Notes under the pieces: generated by a model | Told to the model about the DNA's origin: nothing | The model's database searches: none | The model's input: only the letters and a program-made list of their open reading frames with translations | Assembly: GCA_964560765.1 (NCBI GenBank) | Contig: CAZLMG010000015.1 | Location: 1 to 64,000 of the forward strand | Direction of reading: 5' to 3' | DNA length: 64,000 nucleotides | Origin: CAZLMG01 sp964560765 | Lineage (GTDB): Bacteria > Bdellovibrionota_B > Oligoflexia > Oligoflexales > CAZLMG01 | In this document: positions 8,002 to 16,008 of the stretch, one piece after another | Layout of the letters: every line of letters begins with the position of its first letter | Position numbering within the stretch: the stretch's first letter is position 1 | Translations under genes and position numbers: made by a program

Positions 8002-10134
8002 ATGCAGTTAAGAAAAGGCAGTGCCTGGATTTTCCTGATTGTCATAGGACTGGGGTGCCGTTCGCCCGGAACTCGTGACGCCGGGGATGGACTGCACTCG
8101 ATTGAGTCCAATAAGGTTTGGTATCTCAGCGGTTATTCGCATGAGGCTCCGCATGCGCCGATCTGGTTAAAGATTCGCGGTCAGCAAATTGACCAGGTAT
8201 TGACTCAGCAGCCTGAAGGCATCAGCAAACAGGAGCTGATAGCCACCAATTCCTATATCTTTCCGGGCTTGATGGATATGCACAGCCATGTGAAATACAA
8301 TGTCCTGCCGCTCTGGGACCTAGCCAAGGGCCAGTTTCTCAATCGCTGGGAGTGGCGTGACCGCTTTCCTCCATACAAGGATGCGGTAAGTTTCAACATG
8401 CGGCCGATTAAGGGTGAGACCGTCTGCGCTGCCGTTCGCTATGCCGAGGTGAAGGCCATGACCGGCGGTGCCGTGGCCATTCAGGGTATTGGCGGCGATG
8501 CATCCTGCGCCAAAGACTTTGGGATCCTCAACCTAGGTGTCCCCGGTGAGTTTGGTAGTGACGAGCGCATTCGTGGAATTGGCGACGTCGTGGACCCGGA
8601 CTTCATCAAGGGCATTGTCATTCCCTATTTGGAGCCCAAACTGCAGAAGCATGCAGGCAACTACGATCGGGCCTTGCAGGAATTTTTGGACGAGCAGGGT
8701 GTTAGTGAATGGCTACGCATCGCCATCACTGAGAAGCGCAGCCTTGCTGTGGCCATGAGCTTGCTACTGGGCAAAGAGTTCTCGCAGAACTACGAAGTCG
8801 TTTCCAAGGCGGCCCCCGAGAAGGAACTGAGCACTGAGGACGGCGCGAAAGCAGCGCTAACGGCTACCAAGTTCAAGCGCAACGGCCGAAACGCTGAGTT
8901 TGATATTGGTGCCTTGTTGGCCAGCCCACCATGGAGTCTCAAGGATAAGGCGATCCCGAGCCAGATAGAGGCTATGGCTGGGTGGATGGCTGAGTATTTT
9001 TCTCGACGTACGGCACTCGATGAGCGATCGGCCTATAGCCTCCTGGCCAAAGGCGGCGTACTGGCAATACCAAGTCCGATTCGACGTTATCTCACCATGT
9101 TTGAACAGGGCATTCGCCGTTCGATATTGAATTACTTTCAGAAGGAGAAAGGGCAGGCCGTTATCATCCACCTGTCTGAAGGTCGCCGGGACGATACCTA
9201 CAATGTGAGCGAGTATCAGTATTTGAAAATGCTTGGTTTGGCTATGCCTGGTGTGGGACTCATTCATGGCGTTGGTATGAATGAGAAAGACCTTGCTGAT
9301 GCCAAGCAGCGCGGCGTCTCTGTTATTTGGTCGCCATTCTCTAATCTGCTTCTGTACGGCGAAACCTTGCGCATCCTAGAGGCGAAGAAATTGGGTGTAA
9401 ACGTTGCGATCGGAGCCGATTGGTCGCCGACTGGCGGCAAGCACATCCTGGACGAGATTCAAATTGGCTGGCGATATCTGAAGTCCCAGCATCCGGCTGA
9501 ATTTGATACGCCGGCAGAGCAGCAGAGCATGGCTGAATTCTTTGTGGCGATGGCGACGATTAATGCGGCCAAGGCTTTGCGGCTAGAGGATCGCATCGGA
9601 CGGGTTGCTCCGGGGTTCCAGGCTAACTTGACCTTGATTGAGCGGACCGATGCGAGTGCCGCAATGGCGTTGGTCAACGCTGGGCAGGAGCACGTCAACT
9701 TGGTCGTCGTCCGCGGTGAGCCGAAGTACGGTGAGGTAAAGGCCGTGCAGCAAGCCGCCAAGCTTTTTGCCGATAAGGCCAAGCCTGAGGTGCTGAGTGC
9801 GAAAGCTCCTGGCCGTGGCTGTTCGTTCGACAAAGCCATCCGTTTGCCTGACCAGAGTTCCTATGCCCATGATGAGAAAATGAATTCGGTCGAAGAGATC
9901 ACCAATCTACTCGTGGTTGCCATGGGCGAGCACGCGGATGCGGTGCGACAGGGCAAAGCCGATGGCAATGCCAAGAATCTAGTTTCCCTTGACCCGCTTT
10001 TCTCCTGTGCGGATGTAGCCTACAGCTCACGGTTTAAGGGCTTCGTTGAAGACGAAGTGCCAAAGAACCGGGCTGGGCGAGCCACCCTGCGCTCGTCGTA
10101 TCGCCTCAATGACGACTGGTCACCGTTGAAATAA
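8002..10134 (+). CDS. amidohydrolase-family lipoprotein
   Basis: A 710-residue protein. The ATG at 8002 starts a lipoprotein signal (LRKGSAWIFLIVIGLGC, lipobox Cys at residue 19); a TTG at 7987 is also possible. The core is a metal-dependent amidohydrolase: FPGLMDMHSHV with metal-binding His94 and His96, a long helical insertion (about residues 130-360), then IHGVGMNEKDLADA, a block around VIWSPFSNLLLYGET, and IGADWSPTGGKHILDE carrying the conserved Asp. This pattern is closest to the ATZ/TRZ/SsnA chlorohydrolase-deaminase subgroup. Substrates in that group are ring or amide C-N bonds; none can be assigned here. About 100 C-terminal residues extend beyond the family core. The enzyme is likely anchored in the periplasm or outer membrane. 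The gene appears monocistronic. Confidence 0.8.
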   Translation: MQLRKGSAWIFLIVIGLGCRSPGTRDAGDGLHSIESNKVWYLSGYSHEAPHAPIWLKIRGQQIDQVLTQQPEGISKQELIATNSYIFPGLMDMHSHVKYNVLPLWDLAKGQFLNRWEWRDRFPPYKDAVSFNMRPIKGETVCAAVRYAEVKAMTGGAVAIQGIGGDASCAKDFGILNLGVPGEFGSDERIRGIGDVVDPDFIKGIVIPYLEPKLQKHAGNYDRALQEFLDEQGVSEWLRIAITEKRSLAVAMSLLLGKEFSQNYEVVSKAAPEKELSTEDGAKAALTATKFKRNGRNAEFDIGALLASPPWSLKDKAIPSQIEAMAGWMAEYFSRRTALDERSAYSLLAKGGVLAIPSPIRRYLTMFEQGIRRSILNYFQKEKGQAVIIHLSEGRRDDTYNVSEYQYLKMLGLAMPGVGLIHGVGMNEKDLADAKQRGVSVIWSPFSNLLLYGETLRILEAKKLGVNVAIGADWSPTGGKHILDEIQIGWRYLKSQHPAEFDTPAEQQSMAEFFVAMATINAAKALRLEDRIGRVAPGFQANLTLIERTDASAAMALVNAGQEHVNLVVVRGEPKYGEVKAVQQAAKLFADKAKPEVLSAKAPGRGCSFDKAIRLPDQSSYAHDEKMNSVEEITNLLVVAMGEHADAVRQGKADGNAKNLVSLDPLFSCADVAYSSRFKGFVEDEVPKNRAGRATLRSSYRLNDDWSPLK

Positions 10135-10219
10135 CAGGACATTTACCGAAACTTCACTGTTCCTTTACGGGCCCAGCCTATGGTAGGGTCCGCGCGCCAT
10201 TGCGCTGTAAGGAGCACCC

Positions 10220-10918
10220 ATGAAGGACAAGGTCATTCTGGTTATCGAAGACGACCCCGATATCTTGGAACTCGTTCAGTACAATCTCGATAAGCAGGGC
10301 TTTCGCGTGCGCACCGCCGAGAACGGTGAAACCGGACTGCGTGATGCTCAGCGTGACACCCCTGATCTGATCGTTCTTGACCTCATGCTGCCTGGAATGG
10401 ATGGCATGCAAGTTTGCCGAAAGCTGCGCGAGCACCCTGATACCAAGGGTATCCCCATCCTGATGTTGACTGCCAAAAGCGAAGAGAGCGACATCGTCGC
10501 AGGCTTGGAAGTCGGCGCTGATGATTACCTCACCAAGCCATTTAGCAACAGTGAACTTGTCGCTAGAATTCGCGCCTTGTTGCGTCGTGGCCATTGGAGC
10601 GAAGATTCTGAGGCGCGAGAGCAGATCAAGGTTGGATCATTGACGATCGATTCTGGTCGTCATGAAGTGTACATGAACGGCGAACCCCTTTCTTTGACCC
10701 TGGCTGAATTCCGCCTGTTGCGCATGTTGGCTTCCCGGCCGGGACGAGTCTTTACTCGCGATCAATTGCTGGAAAGTATTTCCGGTGGGGACACATACTT
10801 AATCGATCGCAATGTCGATGTGCATATTCGAGCGATCCGCAAGAAGCTGGCGGATGATGCTGGCCTGATTTCGACAGTTCGGGGAGTTGGCTACAAGTGT
10901 CTCGACGCAATACCGTAA
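10220..10918 (+). CDS. phoB: phosphate-regulon response regulator PhoB
   Basis: A 232-residue OmpR/PhoB-type regulator. The N-terminal receiver has acidic residues EDDPD at 10-14, phospho-acceptor Asp54 in IVLDLMLPGMDG and Lys106 in YLTKPF. The C-terminal winged helix (about 133-230) contains LTLAEFRLLRMLASRPGRVF and DRNVDVHIRAIRKKL, as in PhoB. The start at 10220 follows AAGGAG. The coding sequence overlaps the sensor kinase gene by 22 bp, so the two are translated together. The identity as PhoB rather than another OmpR-class regulator rests on the close match of the output domain and on the PhoR-like partner. The targets would be phosphate-uptake genes, none of which are in the window. Confidence 0.88.
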   Translation: MKDKVILVIEDDPDILELVQYNLDKQGFRVRTAENGETGLRDAQRDTPDLIVLDLMLPGMDGMQVCRKLREHPDTKGIPILMLTAKSEESDIVAGLEVGADDYLTKPFSNSELVARIRALLRRGHWSEDSEAREQIKVGSLTIDSGRHEVYMNGEPLSLTLAEFRLLRMLASRPGRVFTRDQLLESISGGDTYLIDRNVDVHIRAIRKKLADDAGLISTVRGVGYKCLDAIP

Positions 10919-12366
10919 AGTCTCGGCATTTCTGGAAGCACTATCTGACCTATGCCGCACTTTTCGTGCTGTTGAACGCGGTTTTGGCAGGTTGGGTGTA
11001 TTGGCGCGCCCAGCTTTTACTGGCCGACGATACTTTACGTATGACCATCCCGCCGCAAACGATCCAGGCCTTTGTGGAAGATTTGCGCTGGCTGGTCGCT
11101 ATCTTGGCTGTCGTTGGCTTGGGCAGTGCTATCGCTATTGGCTATGTGATCGCTCGTCGCATCACTTTGCCCATCGCCGAAATGGTCGATGTTTGTGAAG
11201 CCTTGCGAGCGGGCAACTACGATCGTCGAGTCAAAGTTGTGGGTAAGGATGAGCTGGCGGTATTGGGCGACACATTGAACCGATTAGGCGATGAGGTGAC
11301 GCGACAGATCAATACCTTGTCATTAGAACGGGCTCAGCTGAAGACGATGTTGGCTGGCATGTTCGAAGGTATTATTGCCATCGATAATGACGACCGCATC
11401 CAGTTCTGCAATCGTGCCGCTTATCGCTTGCTCAATTGCAAGATCAGCGACGTGCGTCGCATGCGCTTAGAAGAAGTGACCGGTTTTGATATCATTGAGC
11501 CGCTGGTTGCCGAAGCGCGTCGGCGCAATGAGCTGGTTGCGGATGAGCTGACGTTGGGCGAGAATCTCGATCAGAGGCACATCGAATATCACGCCTCTGT
11601 TTATCAGGGAAAATATCAGGGCAAGGAATCGTCCGGGGTGATCGTCGTGCTACACGACGTGAGCAAGATTCGGCATCTGGAGAGAATCCGGCGCGATTTT
11701 TTTGCCAACGTCTCGCACGAGATCAAGACTCCGTTGACGGCGATCAAGGGCTACGTAGAGACCTTGTTGTCCGGAGCACTGGAAGATAAAGAAGTGGCGC
11801 GTCGCTTTTTGGAGAAGGTGTTTCGCAACGCGACACGGCTCCAGTCCCTGGTGCAAGACATCTTGAGCTTGTCGCATGTTGAGAGTCATGAGGATGGGCT
11901 GGAGCTGCAGCCCTCGAATTGGCAGTTGGTGGTCAATCAAGTTCTGGGTCAGTACGAAGATGAGTTTGCCCGCAAACATTTGCGCGTCAGTATCGAACAG
12001 CCATCCGAACCGGTTGTGGTACTTGGCGAAAAGAATGCCATGTTTCAGGTGCTTGATAATCTGGTGACCAATGCCATCCGTTATACGCCGGATTCAGGCC
12101 AGATTGCCATCCGGCTGCACCAGGATGGAACGCGCGGCGTCTTATCGGTGGCAGACACCGGTATCGGAATTCCCCAGAAGTATCAGGAGCGAATCTTTGA
12201 ACGCTTCTATCGGGTTGACAAAGCTCGCTCGCGGGAGCTGGGCGGGACAGGTCTTGGGTTAGCAATCGTCAAGCATCTGGTCGTTGGCATGAACGGTTCC
12301 ATTGGCGTTAGCAGCCAAGTCGGAAAAGGTAGTACTTTCAAGGTTTCGCTAAGTTTGGCTCACTAG
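10897..12366 (+). CDS. phoR: PhoR-type sensor histidine kinase
   Basis: A 489-residue membrane kinase starting at GTG 10897 inside the end of phoB. Two membrane helices (about 17-37 and 65-85) flank only a short periplasmic loop, as in PhoR, which senses through the Pst/PhoU complex. A HAMP linker (87-140), a PAS domain (about 145-260), and the HisKA dimerisation helix FFANVSHEIKTPLTAIKGY with phospho-accepting His274 follow. The ATPase domain shows the N box NLVTNAIRYTP, DTGIGIP and GTGLGLAIVKHL. All catalytic motifs are intact. It autophosphorylates and passes phosphate to PhoB. Confidence 0.9.
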   Translation: MSRRNTVKSRHFWKHYLTYAALFVLLNAVLAGWVYWRAQLLLADDTLRMTIPPQTIQAFVEDLRWLVAILAVVGLGSAIAIGYVIARRITLPIAEMVDVCEALRAGNYDRRVKVVGKDELAVLGDTLNRLGDEVTRQINTLSLERAQLKTMLAGMFEGIIAIDNDDRIQFCNRAAYRLLNCKISDVRRMRLEEVTGFDIIEPLVAEARRRNELVADELTLGENLDQRHIEYHASVYQGKYQGKESSGVIVVLHDVSKIRHLERIRRDFFANVSHEIKTPLTAIKGYVETLLSGALEDKEVARRFLEKVFRNATRLQSLVQDILSLSHVESHEDGLELQPSNWQLVVNQVLGQYEDEFARKHLRVSIEQPSEPVVVLGEKNAMFQVLDNLVTNAIRYTPDSGQIAIRLHQDGTRGVLSVADTGIGIPQKYQERIFERFYRVDKARSRELGGTGLGLAIVKHLVVGMNGSIGVSSQVGKGSTFKVSLSLAH

Positions 12367-12475
12367 TTCTGGTACACCTGTCACCGGGGTGGTCGCTCCG
12401 AGATTCCGCTAAACATCAGTAATTTCAGTCGCATATCTACAGAATTCCAGCTGGCATATGACTTGCTCTAGGGCC

Positions 12476-12499
12476 CGTGAACGCGACGCCGCGTTCATG
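12476..12499. other. perfect hairpin/palindrome between phoR and the next gene
   Basis: TGAACGCG and CGCGTTCA form a perfect 8 bp inverted repeat around ACGC, and one further C-G pair can form beyond a G-T pair. There is no T-run after it, so it is not a standard intrinsic terminator. It sits 110 bp after phoR and 55 bp before the next start, where it could be an operator or a leader hairpin. The rest of the 188 bp gap shows nothing clear. Confidence 0.45.
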
Positions 12500-12554
12500 C
12501 GACAAGTGGACGTTGCTTAACTTACTGTAGCGGAATGCTGAAGCGGAGTGCTGT

Positions 12555-13196
12555 ATGATGTTTATGTCTCGTTTTATGCGCCCACGGGCCTTGCCTCTGA
12601 TGTCCGCCCTATTGCTGACTCTGTTTGCTAGCGAGGCGGCACATGCCTATAGCCATCAATACATCAATATGAGTCGCTCAAGTCAGGGGCGCTATATCTT
12701 CGTAACCCAATCCTTTGAGGGCGAGTTTGGCCAGTATACCTCTAAGGGCGAGCGCGGAACGGTTTCTAAGACCTGGCAAGGTTACGGCATCCAGAACGGT
12801 GTCGGCATGGAAATCATGAAGTTTGTGCAGTTTGGCGTCAGTCATACGCAGGTTAATAACCGCGCCAAGGGCGATGCAGGGCAAAGGATCCTTGGATCGC
12901 GGCTTGCTGGCGATATGAAACTGGTTTTCAGTGCTCCCGTGGGTAACTTAGAAGCTGGCTTCGGTATGCTCGCATCGCGCCTCGATTATCAGTCCGGATT
13001 GGAACAGGCGTCGTTGCTGGGAAGCGGTATGTACTATAGCCTTGGTGTCAATTACTTCTTGTCGGGCAATGTCAGCTTCTTTGGACAAGCCCGCCAATAT
13101 GCCGAGAATCTTGTCTATAATTCTGGTTCCGCCGACATCAGCAGCATTCAAACCGATAGCCGCAGCATTGGCTTTGGTTTTTCCGTCTGGCTCTGA
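12555..13196 (+). CDS. exported, probably outer-membrane beta-barrel protein
   Basis: A 213-residue protein with a signal peptide (LPLMSALLLTLFASEAAHA). The mature region is Gly/Ser/Tyr-rich with alternating hydrophobic residues (LEAGFGMLASRLDY, MYYSLGVNYFLSGNVSFFG, SIGFGFSVWL), typical of a small eight-strand outer-membrane barrel. The C-terminal residue is Leu next to Trp. No named family is recognised. It follows the PhoBR pair after a hairpin-containing gap and precedes the S1-domain gene by 77 bp; whether it is under PhoB control cannot be told. Confidence 0.6.
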   Translation: MMFMSRFMRPRALPLMSALLLTLFASEAAHAYSHQYINMSRSSQGRYIFVTQSFEGEFGQYTSKGERGTVSKTWQGYGIQNGVGMEIMKFVQFGVSHTQVNNRAKGDAGQRILGSRLAGDMKLVFSAPVGNLEAGFGMLASRLDYQSGLEQASLLGSGMYYSLGVNYFLSGNVSFFGQARQYAENLVYNSGSADISSIQTDSRSIGFGFSVWL

Positions 13197-13203
13197 GTTC
13201 GCG

Positions 13204-13221
13204 CGTTGGATTTTCCCAACG
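13204..13221. other. short inverted repeat upstream of the S1-domain gene
   Basis: CGTTGG and CCAACG (6 bp arms, 6 nt T-rich loop) lie just after the stop of the barrel gene and 50 bp before the S1-domain start. No T-tract follows. It may be a weak transcript-end hairpin or a leader element. Confidence 0.3.
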
Positions 13222-13273
13222 ATCTTGTTAAAGTCCGGGCCGATGCATAGGCGCATCCCGGAGAAAAGACGAG

Positions 13274-14827
13274 ATGGCAGGCAAGATTCCAGAGATTCAG
13301 TGGGAAGACCAGGATACTGATTTTGATGAACAAGCTGCGAAGCAAATAGCCGTAGCCGACGATGAGTTTGCATCGCTTTTAGCCGGTGAGACGCAGCACG
13401 CAGGTCCGATGGTCAAAGTCGGACAAAAGGCATCTGGTACTATCGCCTCCATCAGCGCCACCAGCGACGATGTCATGATCGATCTTGGGCGCAAGCTGGC
13501 CGGCATTCTGCTGAAACAAGAGATAACCGATGAGCATGGACAGTTAAAGTATCGCATTGGCGATACCATCGAAGCCTTTGTCGTCTCTCGACATGGATCA
13601 GAGGTCGCGCTCAGTCTCAGTCAAATGAAGCAGGTAAAGTCCATCGAAGAGTTGGAGGAGGCCTATCAGCAAGGCATCCCTGTGCGCGGACGAGTAGCGA
13701 AGGTCAACAAGGGTGGATTTGAAGTGACCATCCTCGGGAAAGCGGCATTTTGTCCCGTATCGCAGATGGATGCCCGCTATGTGGAAATTCCACAGGAGTT
13801 CGTCGGTAAGGATTTAGAGTTTCTGATCGAGTCTTTCGAGCCCAAGGGCCGCAATATTGTCGTCTCGCGGGCTAAGCTTTTGAGGCGCTTGGCAGGTGAG
13901 CGTTTGCAGGAGCTGAAAGCATTGGTCGGGCAAGACACCATTGTTGAAGGTAAAGTGACTCGCTTGGAGCCTTTTGGCGCCTTTGTCGATCTCAGTGGTA
14001 TTGAGGGGATGGTGCATGTTTCGGAGCTCAGCTTCGGTCGTATCCGCCACCCAAGTGAAGTCATTGAAAAGGGAGATCAAGTTCGAGCGACCATTCTGCG
14101 CATCGAAGGTGATGAGCAGCGGCCGCGCATCTCCCTAAGCTTGAAGTCCACGATGGCAGATCCATGGAACACCATCGCCGATGAGATTCGAATTGGCGAG
14201 AACTATGCCGGCACTGTCGTGAAGTTGGTGAAGTCGGGGGCGATCGTGCAACTTAAGCCTGGTATCGACGGTTACCTGCATGTTTCCGAGATGGCTTGGG
14301 GCAAGCGAATTCACGACCCTGCATCGGTCGTCAAGGAGGGTGATCGGATCACGGTGATGATTCGCGATGTCGATCCTGTCGAGAAAAAAATTAGTTTATC
14401 CATGCGGCAAAAAGAAGAGGATCCCTGGCTGCAGGCAGCCGAGCGGTTTAAGGTCGGCGCGACCGTGCAGGGCAAGGTGACCCGTTTGAAGGGCTTTGGT
14501 GCGCTGGTTGAAGTCGCTCCAGGCGTTGAGGGGCTGTTGCCATTGCCGGCCATGCGGGCAAAATTTGGCGAAGGATATCGCAAGTCCTGCAGCCCGGGTA
14601 AAGATCTGGAAGTCGTTGTCGCCGGCCTCGACATGGGAGAGCGCCGGATGCAGTTTTCTTTCGGTGGCTTAGACGCAGACGAAGAATCACGGCAGAACTA
14701 CGAAGAATATGTCAAATCTGAATCGGCAGCGGCGGCGGAATCCACTGCCAAGCCAGCGGGTGAGCAGAAGATAGGTAGTTTCGGTGCATTGCTAGCCGCC
14801 AAGCTTAATGACCGTCGAAACAACTGA
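13274..14827 (+). CDS. S1-domain RNA-binding protein (ribosomal S1-like, five repeats)
   Basis: A 517-residue protein with five S1/OB-fold repeats at about residues 49-118, 134-200, 220-291, 307-379 and 393-464, e.g. GKVTRLEPFGAFVDLSGIEG followed by MVHVSELS, and GYLHVSEMAWGKRI. Repeat architecture and spacing follow the RpsA family, whose members bind mRNA and the 30S subunit. Canonical proteobacterial S1 has six repeats, and this protein also carries an acidic 45-residue N-terminus and a low-complexity Ala/Glu C-terminus. It may therefore be a paralogue or an S1-related regulator rather than ribosomal protein S1. The gene converges on the zinc-finger gene with a 23 bp overlap of the coding ends. 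Confidence 0.82.
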   Translation: MAGKIPEIQWEDQDTDFDEQAAKQIAVADDEFASLLAGETQHAGPMVKVGQKASGTIASISATSDDVMIDLGRKLAGILLKQEITDEHGQLKYRIGDTIEAFVVSRHGSEVALSLSQMKQVKSIEELEEAYQQGIPVRGRVAKVNKGGFEVTILGKAAFCPVSQMDARYVEIPQEFVGKDLEFLIESFEPKGRNIVVSRAKLLRRLAGERLQELKALVGQDTIVEGKVTRLEPFGAFVDLSGIEGMVHVSELSFGRIRHPSEVIEKGDQVRATILRIEGDEQRPRISLSLKSTMADPWNTIADEIRIGENYAGTVVKLVKSGAIVQLKPGIDGYLHVSEMAWGKRIHDPASVVKEGDRITVMIRDVDPVEKKISLSMRQKEEDPWLQAAERFKVGATVQGKVTRLKGFGALVEVAPGVEGLLPLPAMRAKFGEGYRKSCSPGKDLEVVVAGLDMGERRMQFSFGGLDADEESRQNYEEYVKSESAAAAESTAKPAGEQKIGSFGALLAAKLNDRRNN

Positions 14828-15827
14828 TCACGTCTTCGCGAGTGAAGAACTTTGATTTGCATTCGCGGCAGATATATTTGGCGCCATCGCGGCTAAACTT
14901 CTTGTCGTCGTCCGGATTATTTTTGATGGCGATGATGGGTGCGGGGGTAGCCGCTGGTATGGGCTCGGGCGCCGTTTGATTGCCCGAGTTTTCCTCGGTC
15001 CGGTCATGGGTGTCATAGCACTTGATGGCCTCCTGCACACGGCCATGGGATGCTCCACAATACGAGCATTCAAATTGGCCTGAGGCGCGGCGATACTTTT
15101 TTCGATCTTCGGCGGAAATCTGGATCACTTCGCCCTTTTCTTGCGGTGGATGCCGATCGTAGCACTGACCTGCCTCCTGCATGGTGGCGTATTCGCCGCC
15201 GCAACGTCGGCACACCATGGTCCGTCCGTCCTTAAGGACCTTCTTCGCGATTTCTGGATCGATGCGGCTAGGTCCGCTGGACTTTTTCTTCTCGGCGTTG
15301 TCATGGGGCATTGGCGCCTTTGCGGTCGGCGTTGCTGCAGCTGTGCTGGTCTCGGGAGCACTGGGCCCTGTCGTCAAGAAGGCAACGCCCGCCGGCAACC
15401 CCGCTAATATTTCCTGGGCATCGGCATCGCGTCCCGAAGACATCGAAGCCTGCCCCTTTGCTTTCGCTTGCGGCAAGTCGATACGCACACCAGCCAATTT
15501 CTTACGTGCGATGGTCTGTTCCTTTTGGCTCCGCTGTTGCAGGCGAGACTGGCAATCGCTTGCACACTTTTGGGCGAAGGTGGAATTTTCATAGCAACGT
15601 TTGCAGTAAGAACATTGATACTCTGTCTTGCCGTCGCGTCGAACGGTGTTTACGGGCTGCTGGCGAAAGAAACCAGTGAGGCAGCGCTCTAAGCAGCCTT
15701 GGGCTACTTTCCCCTCTTGATGCTGACTGCCACACATGCCGCAAACAAAATGCTGGCCTCGGCGCAAGACTCGCTTCACCTGGATGCGCGATTTCACGGT
15801 TGTTTGTGCTGGGGCGGAACGTGACAT
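14805..15827 (-). CDS. protein with five CX2CX12CX3[C/H] zinc-finger-like repeats
   Basis: A 340-residue protein (ATG 15827 with a GAGGT site; the frame stays open to 15923). Five modules share exactly the same spacing, C-x2-C-x12-C-x3-[C/H]: residues 29-49 (ends in Cys), 72-92 (Cys), 206-226 (His), 254-274 (His) and 320-340 (His, the very last residue). Each is preceded by a Lys/Arg-x-Gly-x-aromatic lead-in such as RDGKTEYQCSYC or RDGAKYICREC. This is the spacing of classical C2H2 zinc fingers with the first His replaced by Cys. The modules are separated by Ala/Pro/Lys-rich linkers. No signal peptide, so it is probably cytoplasmic and may bind nucleic acid or protein. I do not recognise a named family. 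The 3' end overlaps the S1-domain gene by 23 bp in the opposite direction. Confidence 0.8.
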   Translation of the reverse strand: MSRSAPAQTTVKSRIQVKRVLRRGQHFVCGMCGSQHQEGKVAQGCLERCLTGFFRQQPVNTVRRDGKTEYQCSYCKRCYENSTFAQKCASDCQSRLQQRSQKEQTIARKKLAGVRIDLPQAKAKGQASMSSGRDADAQEILAGLPAGVAFLTTGPSAPETSTAAATPTAKAPMPHDNAEKKKSSGPSRIDPEIAKKVLKDGRTMVCRRCGGEYATMQEAGQCYDRHPPQEKGEVIQISAEDRKKYRRASGQFECSYCGASHGRVQEAIKCYDTHDRTEENSGNQTAPEPIPAATPAPIIAIKNNPDDDKKFSRDGAKYICRECKSKFFTREDVISCFDGH

Positions 15828-15923
15828 CGGAACCTCACTCTTAAGACAACTTTTCTTTCGGCAAGGACCAGTAAATAGTTGAGGTAATTTTGCAGGTTGC
15901 CAAGCTCGTCGTAAAAATCCCAA

Positions 15924-15939
15924 GCAGTGACCTCACTGC
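15924..15939. promoter_or_regulatory. palindrome in the divergent zinc-finger/thrA promoter region
   Basis: GCAGTG-ACCT-CACTGC is a perfect 6 bp inverted repeat lying 85 bp before the aspartokinase start and 97 bp before the zinc-finger protein start. It could be an operator for either gene. No Thr/Ile-rich leader peptide or attenuator was seen upstream of the threonine genes. Confidence 0.35.
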
Positions 15940-16008
15940 AGTGCTGGCGGAAACATGCTAGACTTAAAAAACAACCAAAAATCAGTGTGTTAAGGGGAAG
16001 AGAGCGGC

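Noticed and set aside
10140..10219. Possible Pho box upstream of phoB
   Set aside because: No two CTGTCAT-like half-sites with the expected spacing could be found; the TTCACTGTTCCTTTAC stretch is not convincing.
15924..16008. Attenuator or Thr/Ile leader peptide before the thr operon
   Set aside because: No Thr/Ile-rich short frame and no terminator/antiterminator pair were found in the 85 bases before the start.
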